A stretch of 64,000 nt of DNA, from positions 4,301 to 68,300 of the forward strand of contig JAZLAH010000015.1 in the NCBI GenBank assembly GCA_045613065.1, read 5' to 3'. Source of the DNA: Fimenecus sp045613065 (GTDB lineage Bacteria > Bacillota > Clostridia > Oscillospirales > Acutalibacteraceae). Shown here one piece after another: positions 33,601 to 42,896 of the stretch. Every line of letters begins with the position of its first letter. The first letter of the stretch is position 1. The notes beneath the pieces are model-generated. The model ran no database searches and was not told where the DNA came from. It saw only the letters and a program-made list of their open reading frames with translations. The position numbers and the translations under genes were made by a program.

Positions 33601-36600
33601 CTTTTCAAGCATTTCCACATTGATGTTGTAATCATCGGGGTAAAGCTCTGCAGTTCGTCTTGCAAGTTCAAGTTTCTTCCTTACATTTCCTGACAGATAT
33701 TCATCTGCAGGAAGATACCTTGTATCATTACTGTGTTCTGATGTGTATTCCGGATTTAAGAAGATAACACCTTTGAGTTCTTCAAAAAGCTCCTGTTCCG
33801 TTTTGCCTGTAAGCTCACACATAAAGTCCAAGTCAACCTTTGCTTTTTCACCGATTGAAACAGCGAGTGCTTCACTTGCAGTTGAAACAGATGTTACCTT
33901 AATATGAGGTTTAATTGTTCTCTTGGTAAACATATCCGCTTTTCGTTTAAGTTCACCGTTTTCACCGATGATTTCAAGAGAACAAAGTAAACAATATGAA
34001 CTGTCATCAGCAAAGGCTAACCTGTTAGCTCTTGCATTGAGAAGTCCGTATTTCTTTGTAAAATCGTCATACAAGGTGTTTAATCTTTCCTGTGCAGAAA
34101 GAATAGCAGAATCGGGATAATCATCCGTTTGAAGTCGTATAAGCTCTCTTACACAATCACGGATTTTAATCATACCCTTAATTCTGTTTTCGGCAGTTGC
34201 AGAAACATCAACAGGGTTCATTCTACTGTTCTGACGATAATATATTTTATCTTCAACTATAGTAAAACTAAAGTTTTTAACATTCGGGTCTGCGGGGACT
34301 GAATTATCTTCTACTTCACCGATTTCCGAAACATCAAACTCTGTTATTTCTGCGTGAATATTCTGTACTGCTTCACTTAACAGGTCGGAAAGGTTTCTGT
34401 CCTCAAACGGCTTACAGGTCAACGAATGACCGAACTGTGAGGATTCCATAACCATTTCACCGAGTACCATTTCAGGATGGTCAACAAAATACTTGTTGTA
34501 TTCATTACCGTTCTCATCACGGTCAAGGTGAACCCAATCGGGTTCATCATTTACAAGAGTATCTCTTTTCTGCAAGAAGAGAATATCTGAAGTTACCTCG
34601 GTACCTGCATTAGCCTTAAATGTGTTATTCGGCAAACGAATGGCGCCGAGAAGCTCGGCTCTTTGTGCGATATATTTTCTTACATTTGAATTTCTCTTGT
34701 CCAAAGTACCCGAAGAAGTAATAAATGCAATTACACCACCGGGGCGAACCTTATCAAGTGTCTTTCCGAAAAAGTAATCGTGTATGAGCCAATTATTCTT
34801 GTCGTACTTTTTATCAATTACTTTAAACTGACCGAAAGGCACATTACCTATGGCAACATCAAAGAAACTGTCGGGGAGTGATGCATTTTCATAACCCTGT
34901 ACTGTGATACCTGATTTCTGATATAACTGCTGTGCAATACGACCTGTTAAGCTATCAAGCTCAACACCGAAGAATTTACTCTTCTGCATATTGTCAGGAA
35001 GCATACCTATAAAATTACCTGTACCGCAAGACGGTTCAAGAATATTACCTTCGCTGAATCCCATATTGCCAAGTGCTTCATACATAGCACGGATAACTAC
35101 GGGAGGTGTGTAGAAAGCTGTAAGTGTACTTTCTCGTGCTGCAGCATATTCTTCAGGTGAAAGTGTAACGATAAGTTCCTTGTATTCATCTGCCCAATTT
35201 GCTTTGCTTTCATCAAAAGCATCAGCAAGACCACCGAAGCCGACATATTTTGAAAGTGTTTCCTGTTCTTCGGGAGTTGCAAGACGGTTTTCAAATTCAA
35301 GCTCGTGCAAGAGATTGATAGCCGCCATATTGTTACGAAATTTCTCTTTCGGACCGCCTACACCAAGGTTATCGTCTGTTATTCTGAAATTGTGTTTCTC
35401 ACTATCAGGAATAGTTGGATGAAGTGTTGTTACCTTTTCTTTCTTATCTTCCCACGAAGGAGGAGTAAGAGTTGGTTCTTCAGTCTTAATTGTTTCTACA
35501 ACAATGTCATAAGAAAGTCCGTTTTCTACGGCAGGATATTCAGCAACCTTTTCAGTTGTAAATTTCTGTTTTTCAGGTGCCAAATGCTCACGAACAAAGC
35601 CGATTTTCTCAACTCTGTTTATAGGGTAAATTGATGTTGTATCACGCATTGACACATCACCAAATACGGGGTCAATCTTTTCAATGATATATTTATCACC
35701 GTCAATTATAACCTCTTTGCCTATAAGGTCGGCATCCGTAAGTTCTTCCGTCTTCTCTTCTACGGCTCGTTCCAAGTACGGACTTGGAATTACCTCAAAG
35801 CCTTGTAGCGGTGGGTCAAGTTCCTTAATAAAATCTCTTGAAAATGTATTGCCGTCTTTATCCGTATAAACAACAACCGACATCGGAGTACCATAGTAAT
35901 TCTCATCCTTAATATCCTTTACAAACTGATATTCGCTCGTGTATTCAATACTTTCACGAACTTTACCGTCTGTATGAAGATAATCAATTCTTCCTATCGG
36001 TTTACTTTCAACAGGGTCTTCCTTGTTTTGAGAAACAATAGTATAGGTTTTTCTCTCTCCGTTTTCAAGAGAGCAGACAGCTACATCAAAACCTCTGTCT
36101 GTGAGCATATTAAGGTAGGTTTCAAGTCTATGTTTTGGAAAACCAACCATAGGAACTCTCTCATCTCTGCCTATTGCTCTTGATGTAAGCACAAGTTCAA
36201 ACATTTCTGCTAAAGATTTTGCATCATCATTAAATGATTCAAAGAAATCTCCAACCTGATATAACAAAAACTTGTCAGGATTTTCAGCTTTTTCAGCAAG
36301 ATAACCACGATAAAGTGGAGAGTATCTGTTATCAATGAGTTCAACCTTATTATCTTCACAAAGCTTTTTGAAATCATCAAAGAGTATATCGCTTATACCG
36401 AGTATCGAGCCATCATCTTGAAATACAAAAACATCATCAATAAGGAATTTATATATTTCATTGCCACTCCACATATAATAGTTATCTCTTGCAACAAGGA
36501 TTCCGCCCTCATAAGTCAGGTCAATATCATTGATTTTTAAAGCAGAAAGAATATCATACAATACTTGGATTTCTTTGGTTTCCGGCTGAACAAAAGTCAA

Positions 36601-39225
36601 TACAGGCTGTTCGTTTGGCTCATCTATTGTAGGAATAGAATATCTTTCAACGACACCTTTATCTACTTCCATTACAACAATATCAATGTTGTTTTCGTTT
36701 AGTTCCTTTACGCAATAGCTAAGATTAAAATCAATAACTTCACAACAAGGAGTAAAAACATTTCCGTAAAGATTCTTTCCTGCTGCCTTATAGTGTGTAT
36801 GCTTTGAAATTGTTTGAGCATCTTTGCCAAATGCAATATAAAAACCACCTGTGTGCATAAAAATAACACTATTAGAATTTTCCCTTTTCACCTGCTCATA
36901 TTGAAGCAAGAAATCAGGCTTATTACTTTCATCAACTTCTATTTCAGTTTCGTCATTAACAATAGGTCTTTCAACTTCAATTTCAACTCTTAAATGATTA
37001 TTTGAAGGGTTTTCTTTTACCTTTTGCTCAAAATCTGCTTTTGAAAACTCCTTATTAAACAACGGATATTGACTATCATTAAGAATTACTGGGTCTTCAA
37101 GAGAAAGAATAGTGAATTCATCTGCACCGATATATACAGTATCACCGAGATTATATTCATACCTATATTCTTTAGGTGGTTCTTTTTCATCAGGTGCATC
37201 ACGAATTAACTGACGAATTTCAGAATCCTTTTTCCATGCTGCTTCTTTTGCGATTGTGTTCTCAAGCCATTCAGGATATTTCTCTTTTTCCTTCGGACTT
37301 AAATATCTGTCATATTTTATTAGCTCGGAAATACGCTTTTCAACGTAACTCCATTTTAAGAGATTTCTTCTCTTTGGTTCACTGTAGTGGTCATAAATCT
37401 CAATGCCCTTTGCATCATGATTATCCCAAAATCCTGTACCGGGAATTGCATTAGTTCCCCCACCTATACCATACTCTTTTTTCAAAAACTTAATATTTTC
37501 ATCTTTTGAAAGGCTTTCAGTAAACTGACGATAAATACGCATTTTGCTTTCACTAAAATTACTTCCTGCACCAAGGACATGGTCAATAGCACCTTGTGGT
37601 AATGGAAGAAACGCATCACCTTTTGTCTTTGTTCCAATAAATTCAATTTGAGCTTGTTCACTTGGTAAAAGCAATGCAATAGGCTCTGTCCATTGTTCCA
37701 TAAGAATAAGACCGAAAACATAATCTTCAACCTGAAACCATTTCTCCCAAGATTCTCTCAGTTCTGTTCCGTCATTACGCCATAACCTTATAGCATCGGA
37801 ATATGCTTCAAAACCAGCACTTACACCATTTGAAAGTGTTGTTTCATAAGAAATAGAATTAAAGAAAGACTTAACAAAATCGCTACGTTCATTTGAGTCT
37901 TTATGACTCTCATAGAACATAGCGATTTCTTCTGCATATGGAGTTAAAAAAGATTTTATTAACTCACTTTTTTCTTTATCCTTATGGAAATATTCAATAC
38001 CATTCCAACGGGCATTAAAGTCGTGTCCACTTAACTGTAAATCAGTTCCTTCAGTACTGTTTCTTCGGCTGTTATCTTGATATTGTTCATAAAGCCTACC
38101 CATTTCATTTGGTTTGTTGCTTTCAGTTCTTCCGTCACTCCCTGTGACTTCATCATCTGTTCGGTCAACTGTTCCAGCATCTTTTCGGCTTCCAATTCCG
38201 TTGCCTTCATGGTTCTCATCAACTCGCCCTTCGCTATCAACTGAGTGAAATAGACTTTCTTGTGTTCCTGAAGAAATTTTTTCCTCAGCATACCGTACTT
38301 CCCAAGAGTAACGTTCTCCTCTGTTGGTAAGGTTAGGTTCGGAATTTGATAATCCCGCACTTGTCTGTAAGTCATCTGTGACATAGTCATTGCTCCTTTC
38401 GGTTTCGTTATTTGTCTTTGCATCCTCATCATACTCTGTTTCTTTTTCTTTGACAAATGTGCGATTTTGTTTTTTCTCACTTTTTTGAATATTTTTAACT
38501 GTACTTTCGATTTCTCGAAGACCCATTTCTGCAATATCACTGACTGCAACACCCATTGCAATAACTGTTGCTGGAGTATTGAAATTAAAAACATCCTCAA
38601 AATCTTCTCGGTCATAATATTGGTCAGCATTGATGCCACATCTTGTCATCATCATATATCCGATACTTGAGGTAAGAGCATTTTTGAAAACAACCGAAAT
38701 ATTGTCGTCATCAAGTTCTTCTAGAAAACTGCCATACACACTATCTTTCAAGGTTGAGATATAGTCAAGAACATTATCGTCAGCCATATTTCTTGCAGTA
38801 TCATCAATTGCACTTTCAAGACCACCTTCGGCAACATCACCAAAAGCATTCGTAAGAGCTTTCGATATCTCATTGTGATAATTATCTTTAACCTCCCACC
38901 GAGGAACTTCATAACCATAAAATGAATTTGTATCTGAAACATCAAACACATACCGTAATTTTTGATTATTACCCGAATAATCAAACAACGCAATACCTTT
39001 TGCACCTCGATTGACCCAACGATTCATTTTTTCATTCCAAAAGCCTATTTCTGCACACGCAGTTGCATCAGGTCTTTGTGAATATATTAAGAGCTGGTCA
39101 TAGAAGTTATATTTAAAGTTATTGGATGCAGTTCTCAAGAAGGAAGTCCAGTTATCATAACTGTTTGTCACTTTACCGACTTCATCATTGAACATAGTAG
39201 TGATAATCTGCAATTTACTTGCCAT
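30610..39225 (-). CDS. Giant N6-methylase + SNF2-type helicase with MutS-I-like inserts
   Basis: 2871 residues. An N-terminal LtrC-like domain (about 1-130: NFKYNFYDQLLIYSQRPDAT). A disordered acidic region follows (260-400). Two segments resembling MutS domain I occupy about 760-860 (EQVKRENSNSVIFMHTGGFY) and 970-1080 (KFLLYQVGDFFESFNDDAK). A DNA methylase follows with motif I EPSCGTGNF (about 1398) and NVPFG (about 1460) in place of NPPF. Then comes a superfamily 2 helicase with HVVGAGKT (about 2070), DEAH (about 2233) and the RQGN end of QREGRIVRQG (about 2560), and a coiled-coil tail. Such proteins are the largest product of many Firmicutes ICEs, thought to protect or process element DNA; the role is not proven. 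Confidence 0.88.
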   Translation of the reverse strand: MASKLQIITTMFNDEVGKVTNSYDNWTSFLRTASNNFKYNFYDQLLIYSQRPDATACAEIGFWNEKMNRWVNRGAKGIALFDYSGNNQKLRYVFDVSDTNSFYGYEVPRWEVKDNYHNEISKALTNAFGDVAEGGLESAIDDTARNMADDNVLDYISTLKDSVYGSFLEELDDDNISVVFKNALTSSIGYMMMTRCGINADQYYDREDFEDVFNFNTPATVIAMGVAVSDIAEMGLREIESTVKNIQKSEKKQNRTFVKEKETEYDEDAKTNNETERSNDYVTDDLQTSAGLSNSEPNLTNRGERYSWEVRYAEEKISSGTQESLFHSVDSEGRVDENHEGNGIGSRKDAGTVDRTDDEVTGSDGRTESNKPNEMGRLYEQYQDNSRRNSTEGTDLQLSGHDFNARWNGIEYFHKDKEKSELIKSFLTPYAEEIAMFYESHKDSNERSDFVKSFFNSISYETTLSNGVSAGFEAYSDAIRLWRNDGTELRESWEKWFQVEDYVFGLILMEQWTEPIALLLPSEQAQIEFIGTKTKGDAFLPLPQGAIDHVLGAGSNFSESKMRIYRQFTESLSKDENIKFLKKEYGIGGGTNAIPGTGFWDNHDAKGIEIYDHYSEPKRRNLLKWSYVEKRISELIKYDRYLSPKEKEKYPEWLENTIAKEAAWKKDSEIRQLIRDAPDEKEPPKEYRYEYNLGDTVYIGADEFTILSLEDPVILNDSQYPLFNKEFSKADFEQKVKENPSNNHLRVEIEVERPIVNDETEIEVDESNKPDFLLQYEQVKRENSNSVIFMHTGGFYIAFGKDAQTISKHTHYKAAGKNLYGNVFTPCCEVIDFNLSYCVKELNENNIDIVVMEVDKGVVERYSIPTIDEPNEQPVLTFVQPETKEIQVLYDILSALKINDIDLTYEGGILVARDNYYMWSGNEIYKFLIDDVFVFQDDGSILGISDILFDDFKKLCEDNKVELIDNRYSPLYRGYLAEKAENPDKFLLYQVGDFFESFNDDAKSLAEMFELVLTSRAIGRDERVPMVGFPKHRLETYLNMLTDRGFDVAVCSLENGERKTYTIVSQNKEDPVESKPIGRIDYLHTDGKVRESIEYTSEYQFVKDIKDENYYGTPMSVVVYTDKDGNTFSRDFIKELDPPLQGFEVIPSPYLERAVEEKTEELTDADLIGKEVIIDGDKYIIEKIDPVFGDVSMRDTTSIYPINRVEKIGFVREHLAPEKQKFTTEKVAEYPAVENGLSYDIVVETIKTEEPTLTPPSWEDKKEKVTTLHPTIPDSEKHNFRITDDNLGVGGPKEKFRNNMAAINLLHELEFENRLATPEEQETLSKYVGFGGLADAFDESKANWADEYKELIVTLSPEEYAAARESTLTAFYTPPVVIRAMYEALGNMGFSEGNILEPSCGTGNFIGMLPDNMQKSKFFGVELDSLTGRIAQQLYQKSGITVQGYENASLPDSFFDVAIGNVPFGQFKVIDKKYDKNNWLIHDYFFGKTLDKVRPGGVIAFITSSGTLDKRNSNVRKYIAQRAELLGAIRLPNNTFKANAGTEVTSDILFLQKRDTLVNDEPDWVHLDRDENGNEYNKYFVDHPEMVLGEMVMESSQFGHSLTCKPFEDRNLSDLLSEAVQNIHAEITEFDVSEIGEVEDNSVPADPNVKNFSFTIVEDKIYYRQNSRMNPVDVSATAENRIKGMIKIRDCVRELIRLQTDDYPDSAILSAQERLNTLYDDFTKKYGLLNARANRLAFADDSSYCLLCSLEIIGENGELKRKADMFTKRTIKPHIKVTSVSTASEALAVSIGEKAKVDLDFMCELTGKTEQELFEELKGVIFLNPEYTSEHSNDTRYLPADEYLSGNVRKKLELARRTAELYPDDYNINVEMLEKVQPQDLTASEISVRLGATWLPPEDVERFVYEILQTPRYAQWNIKVKYTELTGEWTIVNKTYDRTNVVSNTTYGTSRINGYRIIEDTLNLKDVRIFDYVEDEYGNKKPVLNKKETAIAQGKQEMIKQAFQDWIWKDPERRERLVRIYNDLFNSIRAREYDGSHITFSGMNPEISLRPHQINAVARIMYGGNTLLAHVVGAGKTFEIVAAAQESKRLGLCNKSLIVVPNHLTEQWASEYLQLYPSAKILVATKKDFETKNRKKFCARIATGDYDAIIIGHSQFEKIPISIERQREMLQRQIDEITLGVAQIKYDRGEKITVKQLEKTKKSLQTKLDKLNDQSRKDDVVTFEELGVDRLFVDEAHNFKNLFLYTKMRNVGGIAQTEAQKSSDLYMKCRYLDKVTGNKGVIFATGTPVSNSMVELYTMQRYLQYDALEDKHLQHFDSWASTFGETVTAIELAPEGTGYRAKTRFAKFYNLPELMMMFRQVADIQTADMLNLPVPKANFHNIAVKTTEHQKQIVESLSERAEKVRNKMVDSSVDNMLLITNDGRKLALDQRLFNEMLPDDPNSKVAACVDNVYGIWERTTPQKSTQLIFCDLSTPHNDGKFNVYDDIKKKLIAKGVPESEIAFIHNADSEAKKKDLFGKVRSGQVRVLIGSTAKMGAGTNVQQKLIAIHHTDCPWRPADLQQREGRIVRQGNENPEVEIYSYVTEQTFDAYLYQLVENKQKFIGQIMTSKSPVRSAEDVDEQALSYAEIKALATGNPYIKEKMDLDVAVSKLKLLKQNHLSQRYSLEDRIIKFYPQQIKQGEERIAGYNADIQRAKENTFLNADNFSPMVVEDITYDEKKGAGSAILVACKAMTSPEPKAIGSYRGFNMELSFNSFEKEYVLTLVGSLRHSVSLGADIYGNITRLDNLISSMPDKLKTCEERLADTKVQLENAKTEVERPFPQEEELSQKMERLAELNALLDMDHKDNEIVDGERKIDDKDVVEKEKKYER

Positions 39226-39239
39226 AGCTTATCACCTCA

Positions 39240-39458
39240 TTATTCTTCTTTTTTAGCAAGGAAAGAATATACTGTATTATTTTTAACACATTCTTGTAAT
39301 TCACAAACGAGAAGAATATCTGTAAAACTAATATTCTTAATACCTGTAAGGTCACTTGGTGTAATCTTTTTAATCTGTTCTTCAGTAGTGACACCTGCAG
39401 ATATGAGTTTTTCAATAATCTTAACTCTTTTCTGTGTTATGCTTATTGTTTTTGCCAT
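39240..39458 (-). CDS. 72-residue element protein
   Basis: 72 residues, soluble, with RVKIIEKLISAGVTTEEQIKK followed by TPSDLTGIKNISFTDI, which looks like two short helix-turn-helix or HhH-type repeats. GGAAGGAGAAAG precedes ATG 39458, a strong ribosome site. The gene ends 14 bases before the methylase-helicase start and is probably translated with it. Possible DNA-binding helper; family not recognised. Confidence 0.68.
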   Translation of the reverse strand: MAKTISITQKRVKIIEKLISAGVTTEEQIKKITPSDLTGIKNISFTDILLVCELQECVKNNTVYSFLAKKEE

Positions 39459-39576
39459 TTACTTTCTCCTTCCTTTCATAAAAACCTTCATATACTTTTT
39501 TCCAACAGATATTACACACATATCCGTTGCGGAAATTACAGTTTACACAACCAAGTTTTTCTTCATCTACTTTCAT
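39421..39576 (-). CDS. 51-residue zinc-ribbon-like protein
   Basis: ATG 39576 opens 51 codons. Two Cys pairs, CVNC and CNIC, spaced by seven residues predict one zinc ribbon or knuckle; a basic tail follows. The frame overlaps the 72-residue gene by 38 bases. The frame is open further upstream, but that part lies in the terminator of the adhesin gene. The ribosome site (GGGGAG) is distant. Conserved Cys pairs favour a real gene. Confidence 0.5.
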   Translation of the reverse strand: MKVDEEKLGCVNCNFRNGYVCNICWKKVYEGFYERKEKVNGKNNKHNTEKS

Positions 39577-39602
39577 CTTTGTATAACCATCATCTCCCCT
39601 AT

Positions 39603-39636
39603 TAAAAAATTCAGGGTGACTTTAAAAGCCACCCTT
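39603..39636 (-). terminator. Terminator of the adhesin gene
   Basis: AGGGTGACTTTT (39613-39624) and AAAAGCCACCCT (39625-39636) form a nearly perfect palindrome with one G-U pair. It is followed in the minus direction by a T-run (39604-39610). It lies directly after the adhesin stop codon. Confidence 0.75.
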
Positions 39637-39642
39637 GTAGTT

Positions 39643-42600
39643 TTATCTGCCAACATACCAATCATCGTAAGCAGAGTCTTTGATTATAATTGTGTTTGAT
39701 TTATATTCTTTCTTCATCATACCTGATGGTGTCCACATATCGCTGAGTTGTACTCTTACAATATAATCTCCGTCAGGATACCAAAGAGGTGTAAAATGAA
39801 CATTTCCGTAAGAACCATTAACAGGGAATATCCACTTATCTCCTGAAAGCGTAAGTGTTGTTATTTTCCCGCTTTCTTTTGAATATCCATATTCAGGGAA
39901 ATAGGCATAACCATACTGAGGAAGTGTATATGAATCTGCTGGTGCAGTAGAAAAGCCACTCTTTGAAGTGTTCGTGCCGTTATTAAGTGACATTGTAATA
40001 CCATAACCTGAATTCATATACCATGTGCTACCATTTTTACTTGCAGTTTGAGTATTTTTAGGTTCAATCTTTACTGTGTAATATGCAAGACCTGTATAAT
40101 ACTCTTTCTTTACAAATTCACCATTTGAATATGTCCATTCCCACCACTCACAAGCTGTTCCGTAAGTTGAGGTATTAGCAGGAATTGAGAAACCTGACGG
40201 ACCCTTCTTTTCGAATTGTGTATCCGGTGTCTGTACCCGTGTATAAGGTGTTGTTGAATAACTTGCTGTTTCTTTGTTATATGAAACACCATCATCAATT
40301 ATTTCACCTGTTATTTTCACATCTGCACTATTTAGTCCTGTTGGAACTTTCCACTTGAAGTAAAGCAAATTGTATTGATTTCCCGGAACTATGACTTTTG
40401 TCTTGGTATAGGTGTATATAAGAGTTGAACCTTTATACACGCAGAATTTTACAGATACTTCTTCAGTAGGAGTATAATCATCAGAAAATGAATTTTTAAG
40501 CCAAAAGCTTGTAATAACTTCTGTATTTTCTCTATAATCAGCATTCTGTGGAATAGGCTCAAGTGTTAATGGATGATTTACTTTACAACTCAATGTTAAA
40601 GCATTATTACTTCCGTTAGATTCGTAATCTGTATTGTAAATTCCTAAACCTTCAAGGTAAACACCACCCCAAATATTGATATTTCTCTTATTTGGAACAG
40701 TAAATCGATATCCTTCAACTGTAATTGAAGACTTTGCTGGTATAGCATAAACACCATTTATTTGTGTCTTATCATTCTTAAAACCCTCAACATAGACTTT
40801 GACATCTGTGTTGTTTTTGTAAGTGTATGTTACTAGAACACCCTGACCTGCCCTGAGATTATTAGGGTCAAGAATTTCATTTGTAGTGTAATCAATCAAA
40901 GTAATACTGGTTAAAGCAATATCAGATTTTACAACAGGCAAATCATACCAAGTTTCTTCAAATGTATGTGTTTTATCACTTGCCCACCAAGTTTCAAGAT
41001 TAAAGCGAAGCTTATTTTGACTCGTTACGGGAACAGCATATGTTCCAATTGAACTATTGAGTGTTATCGGCAAAGATTTGGAAAGACTAATCTTGTTTTT
41101 TGCAGCATCATATCCATCATTTAAGGTGTAAACAGTTGACCATTTTGAACCGCTATAATGATACATTGACCCTCTTAAATATTCGGTAGCAGGCCAAGTA
41201 TTATCTGCTGCATATTTATATGCTATTTTGACACGCTGACCGGAATAAAGTTTTCCGCTTGACCCCGAACTTCCATCGTATGCTACTACATTTCCTTCGT
41301 AGTTATATGCACAGACTTCAGTTCTGTAAACAACAGGCTTTATTGGGATATAAAAGGTCTTTACAATACCACTTTTTAATACATTACCTGAATCATCAAT
41401 CCAATCCGTTTTAGCCTGTATTTCAAAGTATTGTTGCCCTGCAGTTATCTTCTTGTAATTACCCGTAAACTGTATTGGAAACCATTGTGATGATGAGTTT
41501 GAACTACTGAGGGTAACATCTCTTGTATTCCAGCTCCCACCAGAATATTTCACATATTGTCGTACTTTTATGTTATCTTCCTCTGCAGGGAAATAAACAT
41601 TATACCAAACTGTATCCCCTATTGTAGGATAGTCAGTCTTGTACACATAATCATCAAAAACATTACCCGTTGTAGTACCAAAAAGTGTTGTTTTATTTCC
41701 CTTATCGCCACTATACACATAACACTCTTCTACATTTAACGAAAGGTTATATTCCCATTTTGCATAAAGAGTAATTACTGCACCATCAGTAGTTGTTAGG
41801 TCTTTAACATATTGTCCATTTGAATAATTTATTCCTGTCCCGTTTGCTTTAGTGTTCCACCCAGCAAACTTATATCCTGTTTTTGTAAAGCCATTTAATG
41901 TTAAGTTTTTTCCGACACCACAAGTCATAGTCATTGAACTCGTCGAACCACCGGTAGCTCCATTACCATCAAATTTAATGGTGTATGTTATGTCCTTTAA
42001 AGTGGAATCTTCTGTTTGACTATACGCAATACCAGCACCATAACCTTTGGCCAATAGACCATTAAATGTTTCTTTTTTAGTTGAAGCAATTTCTGTGGCA
42101 CTTGACCATAGTCCTTGTCCGTCAGGAGTAAATAGTTTATTGGGCCATATACGGTTGGTATAATTCGCAATAAAACCCCAAGTAGATGATGTACCATTAC
42201 TTGTACCACCTGTACTAGTACCACCTAAAACACTACGACCACAATAAGCTATTTCTGAAACTGTCAATGCCTGATATTCACCTGCAAGACAAACATCAAA
42301 TAACGGTTCAATAATAACCTTGTCGCCATTATTCATATTATTTACACTACCAACACCAAGTTTTGAAAGCACCTTATTAATATTAGTTTCATAGCTCTGC
42401 CAAGTTTCTACACCACTTGGGTTTGGAAGTGATGTTATAAACTCCATCGCACTTTCTTTATAACAATTTGTTTGATTATATGTCGTTGTAAAACTCTTGT
42501 TTTTGTTAGCATTTATTTGTTTTTTATTGTATTTAGTAGAAAACTTTGCAGAAGTTGAATATGCGTTGTTACCATTGGACGTATTTCTAAAAACATCAAT

Positions 42601-42837
42601 AACTTTTGTAACCTTCATATTACCCGATGAATTAACTACCGAAAAGCGATAGCCAACGACACAAGCAGAATCACTTGTAGAACGAATAACATATCCAGTG
42701 GAACTACCATTTACAGCATCTGTACTACCACCTGCTGAATCACCGTCCCAAGAAAGTGCAAGTGCAGAATATGGTATTACTGAAAGTAGTGTACAAAGAA
42801 CGAGAAGAATTGAAATTACTTTTTTAATATCTATCAT
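39643..42837 (-). CDS. Large secreted adhesin-like protein with an InlB repeat
   Basis: About 1064 residues. The signal peptide is residues 1-26 (VISILLVLCTLLSVIPYSALA). One Listeria-Bacteroides (InlB B) repeat occupies about 283-362: YTIKFDGNGATGG, then GYKFAGWNTKANGTG and ITLYAKWEYN. The rest is beta-sandwich-like, Ser/Thr/Tyr/Asn-rich repeats with little Cys. No LPxTG anchor is present, so it is released, held by partners, or mounted on the pilus. ATG 42837 is the only start that gives a signal peptide; upstream in-frame codons are in the terminator of the gene before. It is the last large product of the Tad operon, so it is the likely contact or tip protein of the pilus. Confidence 0.8.
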   Translation of the reverse strand: MIDIKKVISILLVLCTLLSVIPYSALALSWDGDSAGGSTDAVNGSSTGYVIRSTSDSACVVGYRFSVVNSSGNMKVTKVIDVFRNTSNGNNAYSTSAKFSTKYNKKQINANKNKSFTTTYNQTNCYKESAMEFITSLPNPSGVETWQSYETNINKVLSKLGVGSVNNMNNGDKVIIEPLFDVCLAGEYQALTVSEIAYCGRSVLGGTSTGGTSNGTSSTWGFIANYTNRIWPNKLFTPDGQGLWSSATEIASTKKETFNGLLAKGYGAGIAYSQTEDSTLKDITYTIKFDGNGATGGSTSSMTMTCGVGKNLTLNGFTKTGYKFAGWNTKANGTGINYSNGQYVKDLTTTDGAVITLYAKWEYNLSLNVEECYVYSGDKGNKTTLFGTTTGNVFDDYVYKTDYPTIGDTVWYNVYFPAEEDNIKVRQYVKYSGGSWNTRDVTLSSSNSSSQWFPIQFTGNYKKITAGQQYFEIQAKTDWIDDSGNVLKSGIVKTFYIPIKPVVYRTEVCAYNYEGNVVAYDGSSGSSGKLYSGQRVKIAYKYAADNTWPATEYLRGSMYHYSGSKWSTVYTLNDGYDAAKNKISLSKSLPITLNSSIGTYAVPVTSQNKLRFNLETWWASDKTHTFEETWYDLPVVKSDIALTSITLIDYTTNEILDPNNLRAGQGVLVTYTYKNNTDVKVYVEGFKNDKTQINGVYAIPAKSSITVEGYRFTVPNKRNINIWGGVYLEGLGIYNTDYESNGSNNALTLSCKVNHPLTLEPIPQNADYRENTEVITSFWLKNSFSDDYTPTEEVSVKFCVYKGSTLIYTYTKTKVIVPGNQYNLLYFKWKVPTGLNSADVKITGEIIDDGVSYNKETASYSTTPYTRVQTPDTQFEKKGPSGFSIPANTSTYGTACEWWEWTYSNGEFVKKEYYTGLAYYTVKIEPKNTQTASKNGSTWYMNSGYGITMSLNNGTNTSKSGFSTAPADSYTLPQYGYAYFPEYGYSKESGKITTLTLSGDKWIFPVNGSYGNVHFTPLWYPDGDYIVRVQLSDMWTPSGMMKKEYKSNTIIIKDSAYDDWYVGR

Positions 42838-42846
42838 CTTCCTTTC

Positions 42847-42881
42847 TAAAAAAATAAAGGCCCGACCTTGAAAGTCGAGCC
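42847..42881 (-). terminator. Terminator between zinc-ribbon protein and adhesin genes
   Basis: GGCCCGAC (42859-42866) pairs with GTCGAGCC (42874-42881) with one G-U pair, followed in the minus direction by TTTATTTTTTT. It partly separates adhesin expression from the pilus operon. Confidence 0.7.
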
Positions 42882-42896
42882 ATATTAAATTATATA

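Noticed and set aside
38031..38639. 202-codon minus-strand frame inside the methylase-helicase gene
   Set aside because: It is another frame of the disordered acidic region of the large gene; the Lys/Met-rich translation lacks domain features.
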